Notes: generated from the sequence alone by a model not told the origin. A stretch of 64,000 nucleotides of DNA from Pseudomonas sp. (GCF_030684895.1 NZ_JAUXXP010000090.1:184393-248392); one strand, 5' to 3'. Positions 23,093-31,827 are shown, counted from the stretch's first letter. Numbers and translations: made by a program.

Positions 23093-24268
23093 ATGTCCGA
23101 TATCGTCATCGTCAGCGGCGCACGTACGCCGATGGGTGGTTTTCAAGGCAGCCTGTCGAGCATTGCCGCGGTTGATCTGGGTGCGGCCGCCATTCGCGCT
23201 GCGGTCGAGCGCGCCGGTGTTGCGCCTGCCGACGTGCAGGAAGTGATCATGGGCTGCGTGCTGCCTGCCGGCCTCAAACAGGGCCCGGCGCGCCAGGCCT
23301 CGCTGAACGCCGGCCTGCCCGCTGCCACCGGTTGCACCACGATCAACAAGCTCTGCGGTTCAGGCATGAAAGCGGTGATGATGGCGTTTGATTCGCTCAA
23401 GGCCGGCAGCAATAACGTGATGATCGCCGGCGGCATGGAAAGCATGTCCAACGCGCCCTACATCATGAGCAAAGCCCGCGCAGGCCTGCGCATGGGCCAC
23501 GGCGAGATCAAGGACCATATGTTCCTCGACGGCCTGGAAGATGCGCGCACCGGCCGCCTGATGGGCTCCTTCGCCCAGGAAACCGCCGACCAGTACGGCA
23601 TCACCCGTGAGCAGATGGACGCCTATGCCATCGAATCGCTGAAACGCGCTCAGGCCGCCATCGCCAGCGGTGCGCTGGATGCGGAAATCGTCCCGATCAC
23701 CGTCAGCGGCCGCAAGGGCGATGTCGTGGTCAAGGATGACGAACAGCCGCTGAACGCCAACCTGGAAAAAATCCCCGGCCTGAAACCGGCCTTCCGCAAG
23801 GACGGTAGCATCACCGCAGCCAACGCCAGCTCGATCTCCGACGGCGCCTCGGCGCTACTGCTGATGACTGCTGAAGAAGCCGTCAAGCGTGGCCTCAAGC
23901 CGCTGGCGAAGATCGTCGCCCACGCCACCCAGAGCCAGGACCCAAGCGAGTTCACCATCGCGCCGATTGGCTCGATCAGTAACCTGCTGAAGAAAACCGG
24001 CTGGAATAAGGCCGACGTTGACCTGTACGAGATCAACGAAGCCTTCGCCATGGTCACCATGCTGGCCATCCGTGAGCACGGCCTGGATCACGCCAAGGTC
24101 AACATTTACGGTGGCGCCTGCGCCCAGGGCCATCCGGTCGGCTCGACCGGCTCGCGGATTATCCTGACCCTGATCAACGCGCTGAAAAACACCGGCGGCA
24201 AGCGCGGTATCGCCTCACTGTGCATTGGTGGCGGCGAAGCCACGGCAGTGGCAGTCGAGTTGATCTAA
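23093..24268 (+). CDS. Acetyl-CoA C-acetyltransferase (thiolase)
   Basis: A 391-residue thiolase, normal length for the family. It condenses two acetyl-CoA, or cleaves 3-ketoacyl-CoA. The acylated cysteine is in INKLCGSGMKAVMMA (about 88), GGMESMSNAPYIM follows, and the C-terminal motifs NEAFAM and CAQGHPVGSTGSRI plus CIGGGEATAVA carry the catalytic histidine and cysteine. The start at 23093 has GAGGAG eight bases upstream. It is divergent from the acyl-CoA synthetase. Biosynthetic (PhaA/AtoB type) and degradative use cannot be separated, but the absence of an adjacent fadB-like partner favours short-chain ketoacyl-CoA metabolism. Confidence 0.92.
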   Translation: MSDIVIVSGARTPMGGFQGSLSSIAAVDLGAAAIRAAVERAGVAPADVQEVIMGCVLPAGLKQGPARQASLNAGLPAATGCTTINKLCGSGMKAVMMAFDSLKAGSNNVMIAGGMESMSNAPYIMSKARAGLRMGHGEIKDHMFLDGLEDARTGRLMGSFAQETADQYGITREQMDAYAIESLKRAQAAIASGALDAEIVPITVSGRKGDVVVKDDEQPLNANLEKIPGLKPAFRKDGSITAANASSISDGASALLLMTAEEAVKRGLKPLAKIVAHATQSQDPSEFTIAPIGSISNLLKKTGWNKADVDLYEINEAFAMVTMLAIREHGLDHAKVNIYGGACAQGHPVGSTGSRIILTLINALKNTGGKRGIASLCIGGGEATAVAVELI

Positions 24269-24275
24269 ACCAGAA

Positions 24276-24303
24276 GGTGGAAAACGCTTCGCGGTTTTCC
24301 ACC
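24276..24303 (+). terminator. Strong hairpin after the thiolase gene
   Basis: GGTGGAAAACGC and GCGGTTTTCCACC form a long stem with a TTC loop seven bases after the thiolase stop. It lacks a long T run. Confidence 0.5.
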
Positions 24304-24319
24304 CACCTAGCCCGCTCCG

Positions 24320-24377
24320 GTAGCCCGGATGCAATCCGGGGGATTTTCAGCACACCCCCGGATTACATCCGGGCTAC
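24320..24377. repeat. Interspersed palindromic repeat, family A, copy 2
   Basis: GTAGCCCGGATGCAATCCGG and the matching right arm ending CATCCGGGCTAC, with about 20 bases between. It lies between convergent genes. Confidence 0.85.
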
Positions 24378-24399
24378 TGGTTTTTGCGGCCAGCGACAG

Positions 24400-25011
24400 C
24401 TAAATCCCGATCTTGTCCAGCGACTTGCCGACCTTGCGCCAGAAGCTGCGCTGCATGCGCTCGGTTTCGCCACTGGCGGCAATCCGCTCGAAGGGCTGGA
24501 TCTCACGGGTGGCGCCGATTTCTGTTGCGGCCACTTCGCGGGACACCAGTTGCAGTGGACCATCGCCCTGGCTGAGTGCCTGCTCATTGACTGGTGGCGG
24601 GTTGAGTTCGTCATAGCGCAGGTAATAGATGCCGCCGGCTTCGACATCCAGGGTGAAACTGCTGATCAGGGTGAAGTCCAGCGGGCCATCGGCGAAGAAG
24701 GTCCAGTGCGTGCCAAACAGCGGCCGGCGCATTTCCAGCTGGTAACTGGCGATATCGAACTCCAGCACCATATAAGCATTGCTCGGCAGGCTGCCGATGC
24801 GTGCGTTATTCAGAAACAACGCGGGCGCTTCCAGCTCCTGATCGGCCCAGTCGCTTTGCGGCCTGTACAGGTAAACCAGCGCATGGTTGTCATCGCTAAG
24901 CACGTGCTCACTATAGGCTGCGCCCTGGGTTGCACCAAAAAACGCGCCAGGGGTCGAGCAACCACTCAAGGCAACCAACAGCAGCACCGCAAGCCAGGGC
25001 AGACCACGCAT
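24400..25011 (-). CDS. DUF2846-like lipoprotein
   Basis: A 203-residue lipoprotein. Starting at 25011 (AAGGA eight bases upstream) gives the signal MRGLPWLAVLLLVALSGC with lipobox LSGC. The mature part has HALVYLYRPQ, LFLNNARIGSLPSNAYMVLEFDIASYQLEM and TLDVEAGGIYYLRYDE, the strand pattern of the DUF2846 group of cell-envelope proteins. The function is unknown. It is transcribed toward the repeat and is followed upstream by the phospholipase D gene on the same strand with a 90-base gap. Confidence 0.7.
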   Translation of the reverse strand: MRGLPWLAVLLLVALSGCSTPGAFFGATQGAAYSEHVLSDDNHALVYLYRPQSDWADQELEAPALFLNNARIGSLPSNAYMVLEFDIASYQLEMRRPLFGTHWTFFADGPLDFTLISSFTLDVEAGGIYYLRYDELNPPPVNEQALSQGDGPLQLVSREVAATEIGATREIQPFERIAASGETERMQRSFWRKVGKSLDKIGI

Positions 25012-25101
25012 CGACAGCATCCTTATTCGAGTTATGCGCCGAGCATAGCGGCGCCCTGCCCGGCCTACACCAGACAAAAGTGCGGGCCGAAACAGTGCGG
25101 G

Positions 25102-26259
25102 TCAGCGACGACGATCAAGCAGGTTGACCAGTAACTGATCCAGCGCGCCCCAGATGGACTGCTGCAGCCGCCGCCACCAGGGCCGCGCACGCCAGTCAGC
25201 CAGGGTAATTTCATCACTCTCGACAAAGTCCGCCTGAAAGCTGGCCGCCACGCTGGCGGTAAACTGCGGGTCCAGCGCCTCCAGGTTGGCGTCCAGATTG
25301 AAGCGCAGGTTCCAGTGGTCGAAGTTGCAGGAACCGACGCTGACCCAGTCATCCACCAGCACCATCTTCAGGTGCAGAAAGCGCGGCTGGTACTCGAATA
25401 TCCGCACCCCAGCCTTGAGCAAACTGGCGTAATAGCGCTGGCCGGCAAAGCGCACCGGCGGATGATCAGTGTGCTGCCCAGCCAGCAGCAGGCGCACCTC
25501 AATGCCGCGCCTAGCCGCCTGACGCAGGGTGCGGCGCACGCGCCAGGTCGGCAGGAAATACGGCGTGGCCAGCCAGATACGCTGCTTGGCGCCGCGCAAG
25601 GCACGCACCAGCGAAAGCAGGATATCGCGGTGCTGCGAGGCGTCGGCAAAAGCCACACGACCCAGCCCCTGCCCCCGCGCAGGCAATGCCGGCAGGTTTT
25701 TCAGGCGCAGCGGCATACGCGGTCGCCAGGCGATCCAGGCCTGACTCGCCTGCCACTGGCGCTCGAACAGCTGCTGCCAGTCGGCCACCAGCGGCCCGCT
25801 GATCTCCACCATGACTTCATGCCAACGACTGCTGGGTTGCTCCGGCTGCCAGAACTCATCGGTCGCACCGGTACCACCGACAAAGGCGAATTGCTCATCG
25901 ACCAGCAGCAGCTTGCGGTGATCACGGTGAAAGTTGCGCACGCCGTGCTTCCAGCGCAGCGGGTTGTACCACTGCACCTGCACACCGGCCACCTGCAGTT
26001 GCTGCCGATCCGCCACCTGCAGGCCCTGCGCGCCAAAAGCATCCAGCAGGCAGCGCACGGCCACACCACGCTGAGCCGCCGCGCACAACGACGCCAACAA
26101 GGCATGGCCGCAGGCGCCGCTTTCCACCAGATAGAGTTCCAGTTCGACCTGCCGCTGGGCGGCGTCGATGCGCGCCAGCATCTGCACAAAGAACTGCGGC
26201 CCGTCGATCAGCAGCGTCAGCGTGTTACCGCGTCGCCAGGGAAAGACGTTATGCGGCAT
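25102..26259 (-). CDS. Phospholipase D-type cardiolipin synthase (ClsB-like)
   Basis: A 385-residue enzyme with two HKD motifs: HRDHRKLLLVDEQFAFVGGTGATDEFW (H114, K116, D121) and, near residue 295, HLKMVLVDDWVSVGSCNFDHWNLR. These are the catalytic sites of the phospholipase D superfamily. ClsB-like enzymes make cardiolipin from phosphatidylglycerol, and some also transfer phosphatidyl groups to alcohols. No transmembrane segments are evident, consistent with ClsB rather than ClsA. The ribosome site before the ATG is weak. It is close to, but not overlapping, the lipoprotein gene downstream. Confidence 0.85.
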   Translation of the reverse strand: MPHNVFPWRRGNTLTLLIDGPQFFVQMLARIDAAQRQVELELYLVESGACGHALLASLCAAAQRGVAVRCLLDAFGAQGLQVADRQQLQVAGVQVQWYNPLRWKHGVRNFHRDHRKLLLVDEQFAFVGGTGATDEFWQPEQPSSRWHEVMVEISGPLVADWQQLFERQWQASQAWIAWRPRMPLRLKNLPALPARGQGLGRVAFADASQHRDILLSLVRALRGAKQRIWLATPYFLPTWRVRRTLRQAARRGIEVRLLLAGQHTDHPPVRFAGQRYYASLLKAGVRIFEYQPRFLHLKMVLVDDWVSVGSCNFDHWNLRFNLDANLEALDPQFTASVAASFQADFVESDEITLADWRARPWWRRLQQSIWGALDQLLVNLLDRRR

Positions 26260-26374
26260 GACAGTTCACGTTGCAGTTGATTCTGCGCATTGCGTCTCAC
26301 GCATGGAAAATGAAGACGCCACCATAGCCGTCCGGCAGGGCCTTGCACACCCTGCCAGGCGAACCGTTGGTGCT

Positions 26375-26713
26375 TTATGACTCAGGCAGTTGCGCCGGTT
26401 CCGGCAACAGCTGGCAGCCCTGACGCGGCCCCAGCCACTGTGCACTCTGGGTGCTGCCCAGGCCGCGCGCCGTCACGCGCTTATTGGCTTGATCATCGAA
26501 GAAGCCGGAGAGCGAAACATACTGCGCCACATACGCCTCGCAGTAGTCGGCCGGATTGTTCGCCACATAGCGGCACGAGCAATACTCCTTGGCCGAGTAC
26601 GCGCCGATGATCCCTGGAAAAGCCTGCAAGTGCGCGCGGTTCTGCCAGGCCAGGGCGGCGAGTAACAGCAGAATAAGCAGCAACAGACTGCTGAACGGAC
26701 GACGACGAATCAT
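26375..26713 (-). CDS. Small membrane-anchored hypothetical protein
   Basis: A 112-residue protein with an N-terminal hydrophobic segment (residues 8-23, SSLLLLILLLLAALAW) and a periplasmic part with four cysteines (EYCSCRYV...DYCEAY...GCQL). The cysteines could form disulfides. No family is recognised. Its ATG overlaps the serine hydrolase stop (ATGA), so the two are translationally coupled and probably act in the same compartment. Confidence 0.7.
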   Translation of the reverse strand: MIRRRPFSSLLLLILLLLAALAWQNRAHLQAFPGIIGAYSAKEYCSCRYVANNPADYCEAYVAQYVSLSGFFDDQANKRVTARGLGSTQSAQWLGPRQGCQLLPEPAQLPES

Positions 26714-27834
26714 GGCTGCACCTCATCGGCCAACGCGGCGAGAACCAGTTTGAGGAAATGGTTGCGATCAAAGCTGCCATCGCGGTCATCGGCATAGCGC
26801 ACGATCACCAGGTTCTCACTGGCGATCACATACAGCCCCTGCCCCCAGTGCCCGGACGCCACCAGGGTGTCCTCCGGCGCATCCGGCCACGGCTTGCCCG
26901 CGCCGGCCACCGCAGCGTTCAACCACCATTGCCCGCCAGGCACCGCTTCACCGGGCTTTTCGGCCTGCGGTTGGTAGTTGGCAAACGGCGTGCGGTTGAA
27001 CTCGACCCAGGCTTTGGGCAGTAACTGCTGCTCGCGCCAGCGACCCTCGTGCTGCATCAGCAGGCCGACACGGGCCAGGTCGCGGGCGCTCATATACACA
27101 TAAGAGGAACCGACAAAGGTGCCGGCGGCATCGCGCTCCCACACGGCGGTGGTGATGCCGAGCGGGTTGAACAGCGCGGTCCAGGGGTAATCCGCGTAAG
27201 CCGCTTCGCCCACCATGTTCTTCAGTGCAGCAGCCAACACGTTGCTGTCGCCGCTGGAATAACGGAACCGCTCGCCCGGCTCGGCATCGGCGCTGTGCGC
27301 GGCGGTAAACGCCGCCATATCACTGCGGCCACGGGTATAGAGCATCGCCACCACCGAGGATTTCAGCGGCGCGTATTCATAGTCTTCCTGCCAGTCCAGG
27401 CCCGAAGCCCAGTTGAGCAAATGGCCGACCTTGACCTGCGGGTGCGCGGCAAACGGCGGGTAGTAATCGGCCACCGGCGCGTCCAGCTTGAATCGCCCCT
27501 GGCCATAGGCCACACCGAGGGTGGTGGCCAGCAGGCTCTTGGCCATCGACCAGGTCAGATGCGGGGTGGCGGCGGTGGTCGGCGCGGCGTAGCGCTCGTA
27601 GATCACCCGGCCATCGCGAATCACCAGCAGTGCGTCGGTGCGCACACCTTTGCGGGTAGCGTCATCACGGGCCGGGAAGGCGTAGTTTTCCAGCTCGCTG
27701 AGAGCGGCGCTGGGCGCAGCCAACTGGCTGTCCCAGTCCTCGCCTGGCCAGTTCTCGGCGTGCGCCGTCGCGCAACCCAAGCCAAAGACGCACGCCAGGA
27801 TCAGCCGTCGTACAGGATAGAGAGTGAAGGACAT
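26710..27834 (-). CDS. Secreted serine hydrolase of the beta-lactamase class C fold
   Basis: A 374-residue enzyme with signal peptide (LILACVFGLGCATAHA). It shows the SxxK motif S96-M-A-K99, the tyrosine motif Y192-S-S in FRYSSGDSNV and the third motif H329-W-G in SGHWGQGLY. These belong to the penicillin-binding protein/AmpC-like esterases; true beta-lactamase activity is not implied, and such enzymes often act on esters or peptidoglycan fragments. It is the first gene of a two-gene operon with the small cysteine-rich membrane protein. Confidence 0.85.
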   Translation of the reverse strand: MSFTLYPVRRLILACVFGLGCATAHAENWPGEDWDSQLAAPSAALSELENYAFPARDDATRKGVRTDALLVIRDGRVIYERYAAPTTAATPHLTWSMAKSLLATTLGVAYGQGRFKLDAPVADYYPPFAAHPQVKVGHLLNWASGLDWQEDYEYAPLKSSVVAMLYTRGRSDMAAFTAAHSADAEPGERFRYSSGDSNVLAAALKNMVGEAAYADYPWTALFNPLGITTAVWERDAAGTFVGSSYVYMSARDLARVGLLMQHEGRWREQQLLPKAWVEFNRTPFANYQPQAEKPGEAVPGGQWWLNAAVAGAGKPWPDAPEDTLVASGHWGQGLYVIASENLVIVRYADDRDGSFDRNHFLKLVLAALADEVQP

Positions 27835-27939
27835 TGCGCTGCCTCTGCGGGGATCGAAGGCGGCACCCTAGCATGCGTTTGACGCCGACAAAAAGCGCCG
27901 AACACGCCGGTTTATCTGCTTATTCGGCGCGAAAAGTCA

Positions 27940-28105
27940 GTACGGAAGGAATCTATTTAAAGTCTCGCGAGCTAGAGTCCTGCAAGGCGCTACGTAGTAA
28001 CAGCCTTCGGCTGGTCAAAACGGCGAGGAAGCGGAGTGTACTTTTGTACATGAGCATTCCGAGCCTGTTTTTAACGCAGCAGGGCCGACGCGCAGCAGAC
28101 TTCAT
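27940..28105. repeat. Long imperfect hairpin element between divergent-end genes
   Basis: About 165 bases containing AAAACGGCGAGGAAGCGGAG, a centre TGTAC-TTTT-GTACA (28037-28050) and a right arm TTCCGAGCCTGTTTTT that partly pairs with the left arm, flanked by GTCCTGCAAGGCG and CGCAGCAGGGC. The layout resembles a long-hairpin repeat seen between genes in Pseudomonas genomes; only one copy is in this window. Confidence 0.45.
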
Positions 28106-28113
28106 GTAGGTTC

Positions 28114-28899
28114 TTATTTCGGCAAGCGGTAATCCTCCGGCCCCATCAGATCCATGCCGCACTCCAGGTTTTCGATCCAGTAGAGGAAGGCATTGATCAT
28201 TTCCGCGCCGACAAAGGGCCGCCCGTGTTGCGGCACGATCATCGCCACATCCATGTCACGGACCATCGCCGCCCACAGCCGGCAGATCTTGTTGCTGGCC
28301 ATGTAGCGGCGGTGAAAGCCGTGCATGTTCGGCACATGGTTGACGAAGTCGCTCACCGGGTGCGCGTCGTCGACCAGGGAGGCGCCCATATCGCCGGAAA
28401 ACAGAATCTTGCTCACCGGGTCATACAGCTGGAAGTTACCCACCGAGTGGAGAAAATGCGCCGGTACGGCCTTGAGCGTGCATTTGCCCAGGGCAAACGA
28501 CTGACCGCGATCCGGCAGCGCGATGATCCGGTCGAAGGTGTTGATGCCACGGCTAAGCGCCAGGTAGTTGGCCGTCAGATGCGGCAGAAAGCGCGCCCAC
28601 AGCTTGGAGCAAATGACCTGCGCACGCGTGTGCAGCAGCCATTTGTCCAGCGAGGCGATGATGTCCGGGTCCTGGTGCGAAGCGAAGATGTAGGTCAGGT
28701 CCTGCACCGGAATGTGCTTGGACAGCTCCAGCGACAACGGCGTGTAGGTCAAATCGCCGCCCGGATCGAGCAGCAGGTACTGCTCGTTGTCGGTGATCAG
28801 AAACTGGTTGGACTGCACGCCCTCCCCGCTGACCAGGTCATCGAACATCATGCATTGATGCTCGCCGTTATCGAACAGCACTATGGGCTCGCGTCGCAT
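28114..28899 (-). CDS. MBL-fold metallo-hydrolase of the oxygen-binding di-iron type
   Basis: A 261-residue metallo-beta-lactamase-fold protein. Metal-binding blocks are IFASHQDPDI (about 90), AHFLHSVGNFQLYD (about 148), ILFSGDMGASLVDD and IVPQHGRPFVG. The pattern H-x-D-P-D with LHSVGN is that of the flavodiiron-like ODP group, which bind two irons and react with oxygen or serve as sensors, rather than zinc beta-lactamases. It lacks the flavodoxin domain. GAGAG lies before the ATG. Function is unknown; it stands alone between a repeat and the next operon. Confidence 0.75.
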   Translation of the reverse strand: MRREPIVLFDNGEHQCMMFDDLVSGEGVQSNQFLITDNEQYLLLDPGGDLTYTPLSLELSKHIPVQDLTYIFASHQDPDIIASLDKWLLHTRAQVICSKLWARFLPHLTANYLALSRGINTFDRIIALPDRGQSFALGKCTLKAVPAHFLHSVGNFQLYDPVSKILFSGDMGASLVDDAHPVSDFVNHVPNMHGFHRRYMASNKICRLWAAMVRDMDVAMIVPQHGRPFVGAEMINAFLYWIENLECGMDLMGPEDYRLPK

Positions 28900-28994
28900 G
28901 GCAGGCTCTCTCCCGAAAGCCCGCGAGCTTACTGGCGCAGCGCGCTGGCCTTACTGATCTGGATCAAGCCCGCCGACATGCACCGGTTAAACCC

Positions 28995-29061
28995 GTAGCC
29001 CGGATGCAATCCGGGGCAATCCTTTGCCAATACAACCGCTCCCGGATTACATCCGGGCTAC
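28995..29061. repeat. Interspersed palindromic repeat, family A, copy 3
   Basis: GTAGCCCGGATGCAATCCGG and a right arm ending CATCCGGGCTAC around about 28 bases. It abuts the stop of the acyl-CoA dehydrogenase-like gene. Confidence 0.85.
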
Positions 29062-29949
29062 TTAGAAGGTCATGCCGAGCGCTGTTTGCGCCTTCTGCAA
29101 ACGTTTGCTACGCGCGCTACCGGCAATCGCCAGCACGCCCTGGTCGCGCTGCCAAAGCTGCGCCCAATGTGCATCACCAGCGGCAAAGGCGTTGTCCAAA
29201 TCACTGCGCAGGCTGTCGAACTGGGCAAACAGCCCAGCCAGCATCACGTGACTACCCGCCGCACTTGGACATTGCCGCGCCACTTCCGCGCAGCCGGCCA
29301 GCAAGCCGAGCAAGCGCAATTGCAGGGCCTGCGGCCAGGCCGACTCCTGGCCCACACCAAACAGCCAGGCGGTCAGCGCCGCCAGCACGTGAGTGTCTTC
29401 CAATGTGCGGAAAGGTTTTACGTAGTCATCCCAGCCATCGCCGGCCAGACGTTCGCACTGCGCGCCCTGCAGATGCAGGCGGCCATGGCTGACATCCGGC
29501 ATCAGCGGCAATGCGGGTAAGGTCTCGATCTGCACACCCGGCGCGCCATTGCGCACCACGCCCAAAGCCAGTTGCACTGGCGCTCCGGCATCTTCCTCGC
29601 GTGCGGCCACCAGCAGCCAGTCGGCGGCTTCGGCGGCAGTGACGAAATCCTTGCGGCCATCCAGGGTCAGCGCGTTGATCCGCGTACTCATATCCGCCGG
29701 GCGGGTGCTGCGGTTTTCGGTTACACACAGCGCGCCCAGGGTCCAGGGCGCGGCCGGCCAGAGTGCGCGCAACGCGCCCTGGTAACCGGCAAGAAACGCC
29801 AGCCCTGGCGTAGCTGCCAAACGCCCGCCGAGCAAAGCCAGCTGCAACGGGGCTGGGTTGCCGATGCGTTCCAGCAGGCTGGCGTACCACGCCTCCAGAC
29901 CCACGACCGGCAGACGCGTTTGCGGGCTCAACAGCTGTTGCCAGGGCAT
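29062..29949 (-). CDS. Acyl-CoA dehydrogenase-like protein, short
   Basis: A 295-residue protein with acyl-CoA dehydrogenase-like segments: the middle strand region (ALCVTENRSTRP, INALTLDGRKDFVTAAEAADWLLVAAREE, GVVRNGAPGVQIETLPALPLMPDVSHGRLHLQGAQCERLAG) and a helical C-terminal half. It is about 80 residues shorter than active enzymes and its N-terminal helical domain is much reduced, so FAD-dependent activity is doubtful. The start at 29949 has AAGGAG seven bases upstream. It is divergent from olsB, where a similar gene occurs in P. aeruginosa as I recall, which hints at a role linked to lipid modification. Confidence 0.7.
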   Translation of the reverse strand: MPWQQLLSPQTRLPVVGLEAWYASLLERIGNPAPLQLALLGGRLAATPGLAFLAGYQGALRALWPAAPWTLGALCVTENRSTRPADMSTRINALTLDGRKDFVTAAEAADWLLVAAREEDAGAPVQLALGVVRNGAPGVQIETLPALPLMPDVSHGRLHLQGAQCERLAGDGWDDYVKPFRTLEDTHVLAALTAWLFGVGQESAWPQALQLRLLGLLAGCAEVARQCPSAAGSHVMLAGLFAQFDSLRSDLDNAFAAGDAHWAQLWQRDQGVLAIAGSARSKRLQKAQTALGMTF

Positions 29950-30097
29950 GCATTGCTCCTTGTTGGGGTTATTGAAAGCACTGTCACACAAGCATCACCA
30001 AATCTTCATGGAGGTGACACCGCCGCTACCTAGCCTGAGCTTGCCCAACAAGATCGACCGGCTGCAAGGCAAAAAGCCGGCTAACGGAGATGACGGC

Positions 30098-30856
30098 ATG
30101 ACCCAGATGGCAATCACCCGCGACCGCACTACCCCAGCTCGTCGCCTGCAGGCCGAACGCTTACACGGCGCAGCGGCCTTGCGCGAAGCCCAGGCGCTGC
30201 GCTTTCGCGTATTCAGCGCTGAATTCGATGCCAAGCTCAAAGGGGCCGAACTGGGCCTGGACATGGATGACTACGACATTCACTGCCAACACATCGGCGT
30301 GCGTGACCTCAATAGCGGTGAGCTGGTAGCGACCACACGCCTGCTCGACCATCAGGCGGCTGCCAGCCTGGGGCGCTTCTACAGCGAAGAGGAATTCAGC
30401 CTGCACGGCCTGCCGCATCTCGAAGGGCCGGTGCTGGAAATCGGCCGCACCTGCGTCGACGCCGCCTACCGCAACGGCGCCACCATCGCCGTACTCTGGG
30501 GCGAGTTGGCTGAAGTGCTCAACGAAGGCGGTTACCGCTACCTGATGGGCTGCGCCAGCATCTCCATGCAGGACGGCGGCATTCAGGCCCAGGCAATCAT
30601 GCAGCGCCTACGTGAGCGCTACCTGTGCAACGAGTACCTGCGCGCCGAACCGAAAACCCCGCTTCCAGCGCTGGATGTGCCGAGCAACGTGATCGCCGAA
30701 ATGCCGCCGCTGCTCAAGGCCTATATGCGCCTAGGCGCGAAGATCTGCGGCGAGCCGTGCTGGGACCAGGATTTCCAGGTCGCCGACGTGTTTATCCTGC
30801 TCAAGCGCGACGAGCTTTGCCCGCGCTACGCCCGCCACTTCAAGGCGGCCGTGTAG
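30098..30856 (+). CDS. olsB: Ornithine N-acyltransferase OlsB
   Basis: A 252-residue GNAT-fold enzyme that joins a 3-hydroxyacyl chain from acyl carrier protein to ornithine, the first step of ornithine lipid synthesis. Visible blocks are RFRVFSAEFDAKLKG, TTRLLDHQAAASLGRFYSEEEF, VLEIGRTCVDAAYRNGATIAVLWGEL and YLMGCASISMQDGG, typical of the acyl-homoserine-lactone-synthase-like branch. The start at 30098 has GGAG nine bases upstream; the open frame extends back without homology. The next gene is olsA, 176 bases away behind a palindromic repeat whose left arm supplies the olsB stop codon (GTGTAG). Ornithine lipids replace phospholipids under phosphate limitation. Confidence 0.9.
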   Translation: MTQMAITRDRTTPARRLQAERLHGAAALREAQALRFRVFSAEFDAKLKGAELGLDMDDYDIHCQHIGVRDLNSGELVATTRLLDHQAAASLGRFYSEEEFSLHGLPHLEGPVLEIGRTCVDAAYRNGATIAVLWGELAEVLNEGGYRYLMGCASISMQDGGIQAQAIMQRLRERYLCNEYLRAEPKTPLPALDVPSNVIAEMPPLLKAYMRLGAKICGEPCWDQDFQVADVFILLKRDELCPRYARHFKAAV

Positions 30857-30965
30857 GTTGGGCTGAGCGCAGCGATGCCCAACGGACGGTGTCCGTCATG
30901 ACATCGACGTGCACCGTTGATCGCTTGTTGGGCTTCGTCGCTGCGCTTCTCAACCCAACCTACAC
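30851..30965. repeat. Interspersed palindromic repeat, family B, copy 1
   Basis: GTGTAGGTTGGG at the left pairs with CCCAACCTACAC at the right; inner parts also pair (GAGCGCAGCGATGCCCAAC with GTTGGGCTTCGTCGCTGCGC). The left arm overlaps the last codons of olsB. Confidence 0.85.
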
Positions 30966-31032
30966 ACTTGCCTGCAGCCGCGACACGCTGTAGACAGTGC
31001 CGGCGTTTGTGTTTTTGCAGCGAGAGAGTTCG

Positions 31033-31827
31033 ATGAAGAAAGTGCGTTTGTACCTGCGCCTGGCGCGCCTGCTGGCGGTGATCAGCCTCGGCACCCTGCT
31101 GGCGGCGGCTATCACCTTGTTCGAACGCCTGGTCCGGCATGATCTGATGCCGACCCGTCAGCGCCTGACTCGCTGGTTTCTCGCGCGCCTGGCGGCGGCC
31201 TTGCCGTTCCGCTTGCAGGTACAGGGCGAGCTGCCGCGTCAGCCGATGCTGTGGGTCAGCAATCACGTGTCCTGGACCGATATTCCGCTGCTCGGCATGC
31301 TCACCCCGCTGTCCTTTCTGTCCAAGGCCGAGGTGCGTACCTGGCCGGTGGCCGGCTGGCTGGCGCACAAGGCCGGCACCCTATTTATCCGCCGTGGCTC
31401 AGGCGACAGCAGCCTGCTTAACCAGCAACTTGGCCGCCATCTGCAGCATGGACGTAACTTGCTGATTTTCCCCGAAGGCACCACCACCGACGGCCTCGGC
31501 CTGCGCACCTTTCACGGCCGCTTGCTGAGCAGCGCGATCGACAGCGGCGTATCGGTGCAGCCGGTGGCTATCCGTTACCTGCGCGATGGCAAGCCGTGCA
31601 GCGTGGCGCCGTTTATCGGGGATGACGACATGCTTTCGCACCTGCTGCGTTTGCTGGGCAGCGAGCTGAGCGAGGTGCAGATCCAGCTGCTGACGCCGAT
31701 TGCCAGCAGCGAACTGAATCGCAATGCCCTGGCCCGCGCGGCGCAGCAGGCGATCAGTCAGGCGCTGTTTGGTGCCGCTGATGCCCCTAAAACAGCAAAG
31801 ACGGAAACAGAAAGCCAGGCCGCCTAA
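31033..31827 (+). CDS. olsA: Lyso-ornithine lipid O-acyltransferase OlsA
   Basis: A 264-residue PlsC-type acyltransferase that adds the second acyl chain to lyso-ornithine lipid. The catalytic motif NHVSWTD gives H78 and D83 (HX4D), followed by FLSKAEVRTWPV, the FIRRGSGDSS region and the acceptor motif FPEGTTTDG. An N-terminal hydrophobic helix (residues 10-30) anchors it to the inner membrane. The ATG at 31033 follows GAGAG. The C-terminus ends in a short polar tail overlapping the convergent acpH stop by four bases. Lysophosphatidic acid acylation is a possible side activity. Confidence 0.88.
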   Translation: MKKVRLYLRLARLLAVISLGTLLAAAITLFERLVRHDLMPTRQRLTRWFLARLAAALPFRLQVQGELPRQPMLWVSNHVSWTDIPLLGMLTPLSFLSKAEVRTWPVAGWLAHKAGTLFIRRGSGDSSLLNQQLGRHLQHGRNLLIFPEGTTTDGLGLRTFHGRLLSSAIDSGVSVQPVAIRYLRDGKPCSVAPFIGDDDMLSHLLRLLGSELSEVQIQLLTPIASSELNRNALARAAQQAISQALFGAADAPKTAKTETESQAA

